DNA of 64,000 bases. Source: Botrytis cinerea B05.10. Its lineage: Eukaryota; Ascomycota; Leotiomycetes; Helotiales; Sclerotiniaceae. A program made the translations under genes and the position numbers. The notes under the pieces are model-generated. The model saw nothing but the letters and a program-made list of their open reading frames with translations, did not search any database and was not told the DNA's origin. The stretch is from positions 3,658,001-3,722,000 of the forward strand of contig NC_037310.1 in the NCBI RefSeq assembly GCF_000143535.2, in the 5' to 3' direction. Each line of letters begins with the position of its first letter. The first letter of the stretch is position 1. This document shows, in pieces, positions 23,831-32,884 of this stretch.

Positions 23831-25010
23831 GAATTCATTATAGCAGACTGTCCAGCTCATTATGGCGTGGTCTGCTTCTGCCTCGTTCTAATAACTTTCT
23901 TCTGTTACAGAGGGTATTGGGATTCTGTAATACTCTTATTCCCATAAGTCTATTACATTCATGTTCTCTTGATTTCGTGGTAATTCCTTTAGTAATTGCT
24001 GGAATTCTTTAATGGTGAAAGTCTCAGTATTTTCGGATTTAGTTGAGTTTTCTGAGATGGCAAAGGTGGTATTAAGTTGGCCCTTGCCGAACTTAGGTTT
24101 GAAATTGCCCCTTTTTTCTCCTGTCTTTTTGCTTCAGTACTCTGCTACTCAGTGCCCTGCTTTTCCATATTCAAAACATAAGTTGTTTTTTCATCTTCAT
24201 CTTTTTTCTGAGTTATCATTTTCATTTGTATAGTGTGTAGCGTTTAGTTTTATGGGGTCTCCATATCTCTATGGATTGTAATGTGATCTACCCTCATTCT
24301 TGCAATAACACCCTTGCTTCTGATTTCCTTAAAGTTTGTATGATCTCTGACTTTGTCGATATCTGTAGAGACGATTATTTGATTCGATGGAGTCCTAAAT
24401 TAGATCGTTTAGATCTATACTTTCAACAAATCTTTCTAATTCTAATCTGACTTCTGATTTGAGTCCCTTGTGGTAATAACTTATAATAGCGATTTCATTC
24501 CACTTAGTTGTTCCAGTATATCTTCGAAATTCCATAGCATATTTCAATATTGATCCTATCTACTTAAGATTAAAGATCTTATCTTCCGTTATCTCTAACT
24601 TGTTGGAATTTCCGAAGATTCTATGAATCTCTGTCTTAAATCCTTCAAAACTATTGAAGATTGTTCGGGTGGGTTGTATACAATCCTTATCATCATACTC
24701 GAAATAGTCGCACAAATATGGTTGGATCCATTTGGTTGCTTTACCTCGAAGGTATGATGCAGTCTATATACTTTTGGATTCCTTGGTAATGAACTTGTCC
24801 TCATTGAATCGGAAGTAGATCTTAAGTTGTAAAAGGAAAGTATCGAGTTCTTGTTGATTACCTTGGTATTTGTTTGGTAAGACAATCTTAAGAGTTTTGT
24901 TGATAATGATTTCCTTTGGGGTATTGGTTATTTCGATATCGTTAATATCTCCGGTAAATTGACCTGTAGCAATATCTCTGGATGTTATATTAGTGGTTGG
25001 TTATCGAATC
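23830..25010 (-). pseudogene. degenerate gag with zinc knuckle
   Basis: Boundaries are approximate. The frame reads VLPNKYQGNQQELDTFLLQL and FRFNEDKFITKE near the 5' end, a retrotransposon Gag core, then at about 24180-24130 a zinc knuckle in which the second and last cysteines have become Tyr and a stop lies inside (CFEYGKAGH, stop, VAEY). Further stops are scattered through the frame. No start codon could be chosen because the region next to the primer-binding site also has stops. Confidence 0.75.
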
Positions 25011-25027
25011 GGTATTTGAAGTAGAAA

Positions 25028-25039
25028 GGGTGCTCAAAG
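25028..25039 (-). other. primer-binding site, apparently self-priming type
   Basis: In coding sense the bases after the 5' LTR are CTTTGAGCACCC. They do not begin with TGG, as a tRNA-primed site would. The core TTGAGCAC starts two bases inside the element and is the exact complement of GTGCTCAA, which lies in the LTR about 32 nt after a TATATA box, i.e. at the likely 5' end of the RNA. This is the geometry known from Tf1/sushi elements, which prime on their own RNA end. Confidence 0.65.
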
Positions 25040-25609
25040 TGTTATGGGAGCTGTTTTTAGGGTTACGTGGAAATGTTTAGAAATCTTTCGAAATAGTTTA
25101 GATTAGATTTCAAATAGGAATTCGATAAGGTTGTAATTGATTGCAATTCTTGTAACTATAGTAATGAAACTAATGATTGTTTTTGAGTACGAAGTTCTAT
25201 ATTGTAATGAAACCCATTTCCTATATAGATCTTTGTCCTGAAGTTGACTGACAAATCGATTGGCAAATCGATTAATAAATCGATCAGCTTTTGATCATAT
25301 GACACTTGTTCTGTGATTCCTATTGTCCTAGCTTGTCCTTTTGTCCTGGAACTAATCCCCTGGGATATTACTAATATAACTTCACGAAAAGTTTGCAAAA
25401 TTATATTCAATGCTTCCTAGAACCTATTGTCCTAGAAGCTGTATTCTACATTTCTAGGATATCCTATAACTAATACTATATACATACCTAAGGCTTTCCT
25501 TGGGTGCCTAGTGTCCCCCGGTATACTGCAGCTGAATCACTGAGGCCTATAATACCATTATAGCCTATACGTTGGTGATTCTACAGCCTGTTACTAATCC
25601 GTCGTAACA
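25040..25609 (-). repeat. right LTR (5' LTR in coding sense), 570 bp, heavily mutated
   Basis: Begins TGTTATGGGAG and ends CGTCGTAACA. It aligns without gaps to the left LTR over 570 bp. The differences I could follow by eye are transitions, with C or G in the left copy and T or A here. They stop about 117 bp before the outer end; from GGCTTTCC onward (about 25493-25609) the two LTRs are identical. Confidence 0.93.
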
Positions 25610-25614
25610 ATTAA
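25610..25614. repeat. target-site duplication, right copy (ATTAA)
   Basis: Identical to 18992-18996; it directly follows the right LTR. Confidence 0.9.
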
Positions 25615-26148
25615 GTGGTTATTATTAATCTTGTTATTATAAAGTCTATCAAGTAATCAAAAAACTATTAAGTATTAAATATTCAAGTAAAAAAATAATA
25701 ATCTCTAATTGGATATTAAGTAATTGTAAAAAAAAATAGTGTAGATAATAGAAATCATTCATTAAAGACTAGTATTTTATTTAGTTGACTAATAATATTT
25801 ATTCTCATTTAAATCAATTATGAATTCTTCTCTTATTATATATAAGTTTGTAAAACTTTTCTTAGTATGAATATAAATTTTTCTTAATTTATTCTTCATT
25901 AAAATTTAAAAGGGCTACTTAAAAAGTGTTCTCTTGGGTTTTATTTTTGTCTCTAAATGAAAGTTGAAGATGAATCTAAATTAAGTAGAAAGATTGGCGT
26001 TTTTATTAATCTTAGATTGAGTTAATCTGATCTCTAAAACAATCTCAACTTTAATTTTGCTCAACTCAATTTCGATTTATCTGACGGAATCAATTTTCTT
26101 ACGGAGAGAGAGGAGTCTCCTTCAAGAATAACTCCTTCAATCTATTCA
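25615..26148. other. AT-rich island between retrotransposon and chromodomain gene
   Basis: By eye the first 350 bp contain very few G or C, with runs such as AAAAAAATAATAA. It holds no ORF. Composition rises to normal near 26100, where a CT-rich leader of the next gene begins. This could be mutational spill-over from the element, or an AT-rich promoter. Confidence 0.6.
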
Positions 26149-28065
26149 TTGGACTTCCCAATGTCTTCCGAAAATAATCCAGACTTCACCGGGGAAGATA
26201 CATGTTTACCAAGATCAAAATTGGCCTTCGATTTCAGAGTGGTCGAAAGACCGATTTATAAACCAAATAGCGGTCCACCTCTTCAACCAATCTCACTCAT
26301 TCCTCCTCACGAGTTAAAAGGAATTATTCTCGATTGTTTTCCATACCCAAAGCCAAACAACCCTAGCCACTTCCTAGTGGGCTACGAACAAGAGCCACAT
26401 AATCGCATTATTATACATCCAAACAATATTCGCAATTATGTATCAGAATACACTTTGGAAAACTGGGAGCATGACCGAAGTTCCGCAGAAGAGAGTCGTC
26501 TCATTGAAGAACTTCAACCTCGGTTGATAGCGTCAGAAAAGGCAAGAGTATTGCGAGAATTGAAAAAAGCTGGAAAATCACGTGATGATCTCAGGGAGGA
26601 GGATGCCGAACAGTATCAGGCTTTGGGAATGCCGAAGAAGAGGGGCAGGCCTAAGTCTATGGCGAGTGTTTTCAAACCAGCGCCTAAGCCAGTATCCGAT
26701 CAACCAAGTGGGAAGCGTGGACCTGGACGACCTCGGAAAGTGGTGCCAGTTCAAGTGGTTTCGCCTACTACCTCACATCATCACCGGCCTTCTTTGTCTC
26801 AGCCATCCTTATCCCAGCCATCTCTATCTCAGCCATCTCTATCTCAATCATTTGCTAATGCACCAAGAGCAATGTTGGAACATACAATTGCCGACTCAAC
26901 GAGCGAAGAGGAAGATGAAGATACCAACTTAGCGCTTGACGATCAACTCAACCAAGAGGCAACCCACATGTCTAACACCGCTATGAATTTGTCTGCTATA
27001 CTGAGAGTTACGAGTCCGGAAATGCAGCGATCTAGTCAAGGTCGGGTAAACAAGACTCCTGTTCATTCACCTCAGAAGTACAAGATGTCACCCCACGATC
27101 GTCCCAAGAAAGCTGCAATTCTCCCTGGCATGAGTGTTAACGCATATCCATACGAGAATTTAAAAGCCAATGCTAGCATCAATAAAAAGAGCATGAAAGT
27201 CGGCGAAGGCTCAAGCACGCAGAACCAATTTTCAGCAAGCCTTCAGTTACCCATTCTATCAAGTGGCGAACAGCCCACTGGTCGCAAATTTCAAGGCACA
27301 GGTCAGAAGCCTCAATCTAAAATTGTCGATTACTTCAAGGATTTTGGTACTAAAACTCCTACTTCAAAGACTCTTAATGTAAACCGAAATCACGAGCCTT
27401 CGTCTAGTTTGAAGCGCAAATCTTCTCCATCCATAGGACGAGAAGGTGAGTCAAGTGGGAAGTCTCGAAGTAAAACCCGAAGACTTGAAAAGGGCTCCGA
27501 TGATTATTTTGATGCCGAATATAAGAAACCTTGGAAAAAGATATCTGGATCACCCACCGTTGAAAATCATGAAACAAGCTTCGAGCCAAGATCAAGTGCA
27601 CGGCGTGGAAGTGATGCTTTCAATCTCCGTAGTTCTAGAAGCAGAAGTCGAAGGCTTGGATCCTCTCCTAGTAATAGAATGGAGCTCGAGGATGAGGGCG
27701 AGGATGCGATTGAAGATATGGATGAAGATGAAAGCGAACAGGAAGACTCACGAAAACCTTTTGCCGAAGAACCGTCAACATGGGATGTAAAATCAATATT
27801 GGATCATAAGTACGAATGGAATGCCAGTCACAACAGGCAAGAACTATGGTATCTTGTCGATTGGGAGGGAGATTGTGACGCGACATGGAAGCCTGCTAAT
27901 GGTGTCTCGAAAGGGGCCGTCGATGAGTACATCGCTTCGAGACAAGCTCGGGGACTTGGTAATCTCTCTGTTTCGATTGACGCGATAGATATAGGGGGAA
28001 ATGATGATTCGTTATCACGAGGCGATAATCTAGAACGCAGTATTGAGGACAACGCATACTCTTAG
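26149..28065 (+). CDS. chromodomain and AT-hook protein
   Basis: A single-exon gene of 638 codons; an in-frame ATG four codons later (26161) is an alternative start. A conserved-looking N-terminal block (LAFDFRVVERPIYKPNSGPP to IHPNNIRNYVSEYTLENWE) is followed by a helix rich in Arg/Glu, two AT-hooks (KKRGRPKSMA at about residue 163 and KRGPGRPRKV at about 187), a Leu-Ser-Gln-Pro-Ser tandem repeat, a long disordered Ser/Lys-rich region and an acidic stretch (EDEGEDAIEDMDEDESE). The C-terminal chromodomain (about 545-600) reads WDVKSILDHKY..., ELWYLVDWEGDCDATWKP, with aromatic residues where histone methyl-lysine cages sit. AT-hooks plus a chromodomain suggest binding to AT-rich, methyl-H3K9 chromatin, as for Chp1-like silencing factors. 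That role is inferred. Notably it lies next to an inactivated AT-rich transposon. Confidence 0.8.
   Translation: MDFPMSSENNPDFTGEDTCLPRSKLAFDFRVVERPIYKPNSGPPLQPISLIPPHELKGIILDCFPYPKPNNPSHFLVGYEQEPHNRIIIHPNNIRNYVSEYTLENWEHDRSSAEESRLIEELQPRLIASEKARVLRELKKAGKSRDDLREEDAEQYQALGMPKKRGRPKSMASVFKPAPKPVSDQPSGKRGPGRPRKVVPVQVVSPTTSHHHRPSLSQPSLSQPSLSQPSLSQSFANAPRAMLEHTIADSTSEEEDEDTNLALDDQLNQEATHMSNTAMNLSAILRVTSPEMQRSSQGRVNKTPVHSPQKYKMSPHDRPKKAAILPGMSVNAYPYENLKANASINKKSMKVGEGSSTQNQFSASLQLPILSSGEQPTGRKFQGTGQKPQSKIVDYFKDFGTKTPTSKTLNVNRNHEPSSSLKRKSSPSIGREGESSGKSRSKTRRLEKGSDDYFDAEYKKPWKKISGSPTVENHETSFEPRSSARRGSDAFNLRSSRSRSRRLGSSPSNRMELEDEGEDAIEDMDEDESEQEDSRKPFAEEPSTWDVKSILDHKYEWNASHNRQELWYLVDWEGDCDATWKPANGVSKGAVDEYIASRQARGLGNLSVSIDAIDIGGNDDSLSRGDNLERSIEDNAYS
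26794..26853 (+). repeat. coding minisatellite, four 15-bp units
   Basis: Four tandem 15-bp units encode Leu-Ser-Gln-Pro-Ser three times and then Leu-Ser-Gln-Ser-Phe, beginning at residue 216 of the chromodomain protein. Units differ only by few transitions, so the array is probably prone to length change. Confidence 0.85.
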
Positions 28066-28773
28066 TCTTTGTTCCAGGGGAGAAGTTAAGAACTTTGGGT
28101 TTTGAAAGAAAGGAGATAGCAAATTAATTGTCAAGGAACGACTCAAAACTCGGGATATGAAGCTGGGGGTATGCGTGACAGTTTATTTGGCATCGGTGGA
28201 TCATCGGAAGAAGCGTAGCGGGAGACGTCTGAGGCTATGTTTGGTAGATGTGAGGCACATTTGGTCATTATCCGCAAAACGACTCAAAGTCTTAAGTAGG
28301 CAACAAGAATGGTAATTTTCAAAATGATTAGAGATACCCAATAGCATACCCCAGCAGCTGTTTTCCTGAAATTTTCGCGGTGGTATTCGTGTAAGGTGTT
28401 TTCGAGATCTAGTCTATGCATGAAATACTAGGAATAGCAAGTGCTAGCGGGATTTATGACATTTAGGCAATTGATCGCTAATATGGGAAGTACCCCGCCT
28501 TTGACCCCCACGCGTAGCTCCCATTCTCGGCGTTGAGATTGAGGACTTGGGCTCACGGTATATAAATTATCACAGCTGTTCTGTCTGCATTCGCTTGAAA
28601 CAAGAACATTTCTCTTCCTTATTTCTGAACCTGTCTTCTAATATCATTATCTGAAAGCCAAATCTACGCTCATCTGCTTTGTCTGGGCATGCTGAGCCGA
28701 ACACCAGATTTATTCATTCAGATAAGCAAATTCATATATAAACATTGCCACTCCACTCCTGCCTATTTCAAAA
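28066..28773. other. intergenic; 3' UTR and promoter
   Basis: Contains a TATATAAAT-like site (near 28560) about 210 bp before the next ATG and an AT-rich leader. No ORF with a motif. Confidence 0.6.
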
Positions 28774-29861
28774 ATGGCATCTACAAAAGTGGATCTCACC
28801 TCTCCCGAACCCTACATCACTCCCGCTGAGATCTACAGCGGTACCTCATTCAACATTGGCGACAATTCCAGCCCAAATTCTCCGACATCCGCCCCACCAA
28901 TAACTCTCCGCATCGCAACTGGAGGAGCTGGTCAATCCGGACTTATTCGCGCTCTTGCCAATAAGTTCATAGAGTTCGAGATAGACACAACAGGTTGCCC
29001 ACGGTTCAGCATCGCGTGGTTATTATCAGATACGTCTGCAAGTTTCAACTATTTGGGAAGTAGAGCGGCGGATTGTAGCATCACTTATCATAAAACTGCG
29101 GAGGAGATAGCTTTAAAGCAGGGGATTGCTGAGAGGAGGAATTATGCTTGGAGAGATCACTGGTTGCTTGTTGGTAGGTTGTTTGCTGATTATGTGTGGC
29201 TGCTATACTTGTGGTCCCGTTTTGATGATAACATCCAACTTTCTTTTGAAATGGTCCACTCCGCTCTGATAATTTCTAGGACCGAGACAGAATCCTGCAG
29301 GTCTTCCACTTGATGGTACAGCGGACTCTACAATATTTGATCTATTCAGCCAGTTATTTATGGCTTGTGTTGAAAATCCAAATATTAGATTCTTGTCCCG
29401 ATACGATAAATCGGCCGCCAATATTAAAGAATCTTCTATTTGGACAGCTATCGGTCAAACTCCTTGGGCACACCCATATTCAAGTTGGTATCATCGCTAC
29501 ATAGAGTTTCCATTTGCTGCTTTGAGAGCTGCATGTGCGCTAGGCGAGTACACACTTACGGATAAGGGTACATGGTTAAGTATTGAAGAAGAGATTAGAG
29601 ACAAGATGAGTGTTTTTGTATGCTATGGGTTCGTTTCTAAGACGTGTGTTGAGCTAATGTATGGTGTAGAAAGCGAGCACAGATGCCCCAGATGATCCAT
29701 TATTGAATCCTGCGCATATCTTAGTAGGCACGAGAGGGAAAAACATAGCCATGGCTCACAAATTTGCAGATTGGATGATAGCAAGAGATGGTGGACAGAA
29801 GGTTATTGAGGAGTTTGAAGTGAATGGTGCTATCTTGTACACTGGTGCACCAAACTCTTAG
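28774..29861 (+). CDS. TupA-like tungstate/molybdate-type periplasmic-binding-fold protein
   Basis: Exons 28774-29173, 29280-29617 and 29670-29861, in phase, 309 residues. The protein resembles the solute-binding subunit of bacterial tungstate ABC transporters (TupA, PBP family). Marks: LRIATGGAGQSGLIRALANK near the start (binding-loop Thr/Ser-Gly), the helix-strand pattern through SRAADCSITYHKTAEEIALK, RRNYAWRDHWLLVGPRQNPA, LSRYDKSAANIKESSIWTAI (the D-S--xxKE-xxW block typical of TupA), and a C-terminal LVGTRGKNIAMAHKFADWM with GGQKVIEEF. No signal peptide and no transporter partner are visible nearby, so in fungi it may bind an oxyanion or other ligand inside the cell. Bacterial ancestry is likely but was not tested. 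Confidence 0.8.
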
Positions 29862-30398
29862 GAAAGCAAATGGAATGATTCAGGTCCCTTCTTGAGTTCC
29901 TTCGTTAAAACTACCCGAATGATTTGATTTGGAGCACCCAAAAAAGAATTGATGCTTTGGTCCAAGGTTCAAGGGACTTGGGAAACGTAAAGACTTCAAG
30001 TGCTTCGCCAAGTACAATGTTATTGAAGAAATATAAATTTGCATTCGAGTTGAATTCTAGATGATGTGTCGCATGGATCACGTTTGGTATTGTTATTCAC
30101 TCGTATTGAGAAAAGCATCCTCTTTCTTCCACTTGATATGCTAATAAATCAGAGGGGCCTACACGACAAAAATCGATATTCTGAAACACCAAATCTAAAT
30201 GAATCTAATGAAAGGTCAATAAATATCTTTCTAGTGGGCCTTGCTTTTTCTACAATAAAGAACCCTTGAATGTCAAGGGAATCAGTACAATCGCATATGC
30301 ACCTCAGAGAACGTGAGTGAGTTGAAAGTTGGCTCTTTCTTGTCAATTCTACGATCTAATTTCTTCATAGCATACGAATCCCCCATAGTCTTACAGTC
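29862..30398. other. intergenic
   Basis: 3' UTR of the TupA-like gene and promoter of the F-box gene. Only short motif-free ORFs. Confidence 0.6.
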
Positions 30399-31442
30399 AT
30401 GAACGCACAGAGAAAGAAGGAGGTGTTGGATCTATTAACCAAATTACTCGCTACTCCCACAGTTGTGCACGACAGAAGGAAAACAGCGAAAGTCAGATAC
30501 CTCCCATTCGTCAAGGCTATCATCAAACAACCAGTAACCCCAAGACAATCGTCCGCTGGCGTATTCGACATCTTTCCACTTGAGATACGACAGGAAATAT
30601 GCAAGCACCTCGACTTCGAAAGCATAGTAAAGTTTAGTCAAACAGGCTACGCAGCAAAGAGCATCGTCGACTCATTGCTTTCCTTAACGGAGATTACGTC
30701 AAAAGTTCCTCAGTTCTTGAAGGCTATGGCTAAACTGGGATTATTGCATGTCCAATCGATAGCAACCATAGCTCAAGTATTAAGCTCATCCTCTTGCGAC
30801 TTCTGTCCAAATTTTGGTTCTTACTTTTTCCCCTTGACTGGTAATCGGTGCTGTTTCTTCTGCTTGTCAACCCAACCAGAGTTTTCCCTCCTACGCAAAG
30901 ACCAGGCAATCAAATACTTCGGTTTATCTTCTATCGAAGGCCTGCCATCTATCATCGTAAAGAAATTTTGTCTCGGAGTTAAAACTAGAAGGACAGAGTT
31001 AGCCGAATGTGTCAGCGCTCAGAAAGTCGTCGATATGTACTATAGCAGAAGACATAAAACAATACAACACGATGCTGCTTCCGAGGATCAATTACAGTCC
31101 CCCCAACACGGCCTATGTTGGGACCTACAGCGGCGTTGTGATTCCTCTTATGCAGCAGCTGTTGCGATCCCATTGCTAAGAGATTCCATATGGCCCCGTT
31201 ACAGTGGAGGATACTATTGTACACCATGTATGAAGTCTTGGCAAGGACCGAAACATTCCTATCGGCATTGCTTTTTTGTAGTAAGCGCAATGATCCCACG
31301 ATATGAGGATGGTTCAGCAAGAGAGACTGTAGAAGGAAGGATGAATATCCCAGCTAGAACGATGGATGAGCATCTTGAACATACAAGAACTTGTTCGAAA
31401 GCTCAGAAAGCTCGATTACGGCAGCAAGATCTCATTTCATGA
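30399..31442 (+). CDS. F-box protein with cysteine-rich segment
   Basis: A single-exon gene of 347 codons. The F-box lies at about residues 54-95 (VFDIFPLEIRQEICKHLDFE, then SIVKFSQTGYAAKSIVDSLL). At about 128-155 is a cysteine cluster, CDFCPNF..., GNRCCFFCL, a pattern seen in a large family of fungal F-box proteins and probably metal-binding. A second Cys/His group (YYCTPCMKSW, then HSYRHCFF) and a C-terminal HLEHTRTC follow. F-box proteins link substrates to SCF ubiquitin ligases; the substrate here is unknown. No intron is needed. Confidence 0.82.
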   Translation: MNAQRKKEVLDLLTKLLATPTVVHDRRKTAKVRYLPFVKAIIKQPVTPRQSSAGVFDIFPLEIRQEICKHLDFESIVKFSQTGYAAKSIVDSLLSLTEITSKVPQFLKAMAKLGLLHVQSIATIAQVLSSSSCDFCPNFGSYFFPLTGNRCCFFCLSTQPEFSLLRKDQAIKYFGLSSIEGLPSIIVKKFCLGVKTRRTELAECVSAQKVVDMYYSRRHKTIQHDAASEDQLQSPQHGLCWDLQRRCDSSYAAAVAIPLLRDSIWPRYSGGYYCTPCMKSWQGPKHSYRHCFFVVSAMIPRYEDGSARETVEGRMNIPARTMDEHLEHTRTCSKAQKARLRQQDLIS

Positions 31443-32884
31443 AGAATTTGAGTTGAGAGTTTAGACAATACCATTGCATCATTTCTTCTCGATTGTGATG
31501 CAAACAAGGTTCGCTTGGGGGATAAACATGTTGCGATGGGGATTTTGGGCGAGGCAGTGGATCAAACGGGCTTTTTGCGGGTATGCTGGCATACGTCCAG
31601 CTGAAGTTTTATGAATATTTAAGTTGGGAGAAATTATTCGGAAGATACGAACGTGTTGAGGTTCGCAGTCAGTAGGGGTATTTTGACAGCACTGGATGTT
31701 CTCTCCTCTTCGATAGTATTATAAAGATAATAGTTTGAGCGACGAAAATTACTTTCATCAGATCTATCAATTAATCATAGTTTCTGTGGCATCGACACCA
31801 AATCTACGCCTAAAATTGATGATGGATGAAGGACCGTTAGCCCTAACTCTTGCTCGTTATGGTATTACCCAAAAGAACATAACCACTCGTGGAAGCAATC
31901 TACTAGTGAGAGATGAAGTCTCATCCACCGAGCCCACATTGGATAGTAATTATCTCCAGCCGTCGCAATTTCCATTCCCATTCCCATTCCCTCCCCATCG
32001 CCGAACCAAACATCTGAAAGTAATTGCGAAAATGCCTCCTCGGCTGAAAGACAGTCTCTTCTTCTAACACAATATATTCAACCTTCTGATCCCAAGCAAT
32101 AGCTGTCCCCTGGACAATAGGTTACCGTTTCTTGAAAATGAATAGTAAAGCTCCTATTCGGCAAGGGAATGGATTGAATATCAAATTAGAACATGTTCAA
32201 AAGGAGCACACAAAGGCTTTGACCTCGATACACAAGTTTGAACGTGAGCTTCAGTATCCATCTTTGTAGCCCAAATGGACGCCAATAATATTCCGACAAA
32301 GAATGTATGAATGATTCGAAGTTCATAAATGTGCACGAACAGCGACTGTTGTATTTCCAGTTTGGATTCTCATAACGACTGTTCAAAATAAAGACAACTA
32401 AGATGCGATGCTGCGCTCTTTCAAGGATTAATGTGCACTTGCAATAGCATCCTGGCATCTTCACACCTTTGTATCAAAAACCAATGAGCAACCCAAGCTC
32501 GATTTATCGAGAAGCCACGAGTAGGTGGTGGGAGAGAACTGAGCCAATATAAATACTTCTTACCTATGCCAGCTCCTCATACCCAATGGGTGTGAAATGA
32601 AATGCAATAGTCTGCTATACTGTACTAAGTTTAACGCGGATCAAAAGAAAACAACGAAATCATTCTTACATCCTGTATTTCTGCCCTAGCATGACCAGGG
32701 TGCTCAGTAGTTTAGACTAGAAGACTACATATAAGTTCTCAATTTTTGAAAGTAGTTCAATATTAGAATCAGATTCGATATTATAAATTGTGTGAATGTT
32801 ATAATTAGATTCGGAAAGCATATGCCTTAGATTTTCAGACTGTAGTCCAGATTATTAAGATTCCTGACCATGCCATATTCTACC
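31443..32884. other. 1.4 kb intergenic, no supported gene
   Basis: A 110-codon plus-strand ORF (31735-32067) and a 92-codon minus-strand ORF (32464-32186) have biased, motif-free sequence and no recognisable splice extension. I call neither. Confidence 0.55.

Larger units (their letters stand above)
18997..25609 (-). mobile_element. Ty3/gypsy LTR retrotransposon (chromovirus), inactivated by C:G to T:A mutation
   Basis: This 6613-bp element has 570-bp LTRs at both ends, TG...CA termini and a 5-bp ATTAA duplication. Coding sense is the minus strand, so the 5' LTR is at 25609-25040. In sense order it holds gag with a CCHC zinc knuckle, protease (DSGA), reverse transcriptase, RNase H, integrase and a C-terminal chromodomain, which places it among chromoviruses. 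Next to the 3' LTR are a purine tract and an extra ORF on the opposite strand. Gag-pol is littered with TAA/TAG/TGA stops and transitions, typical of repeat-induced point mutation, and cannot be functional. The 3'-side 1.3 kb (left LTR plus antisense ORF) looks much less mutated than the rest. Confidence 0.95.

Noticed and set aside
25028..25039. tRNA-primed primer-binding site
   Set aside because: The sequence after the LTR lacks the TGG start complementary to a tRNA CCA end, whereas the match to the element's own LTR is exact over 8 nt.
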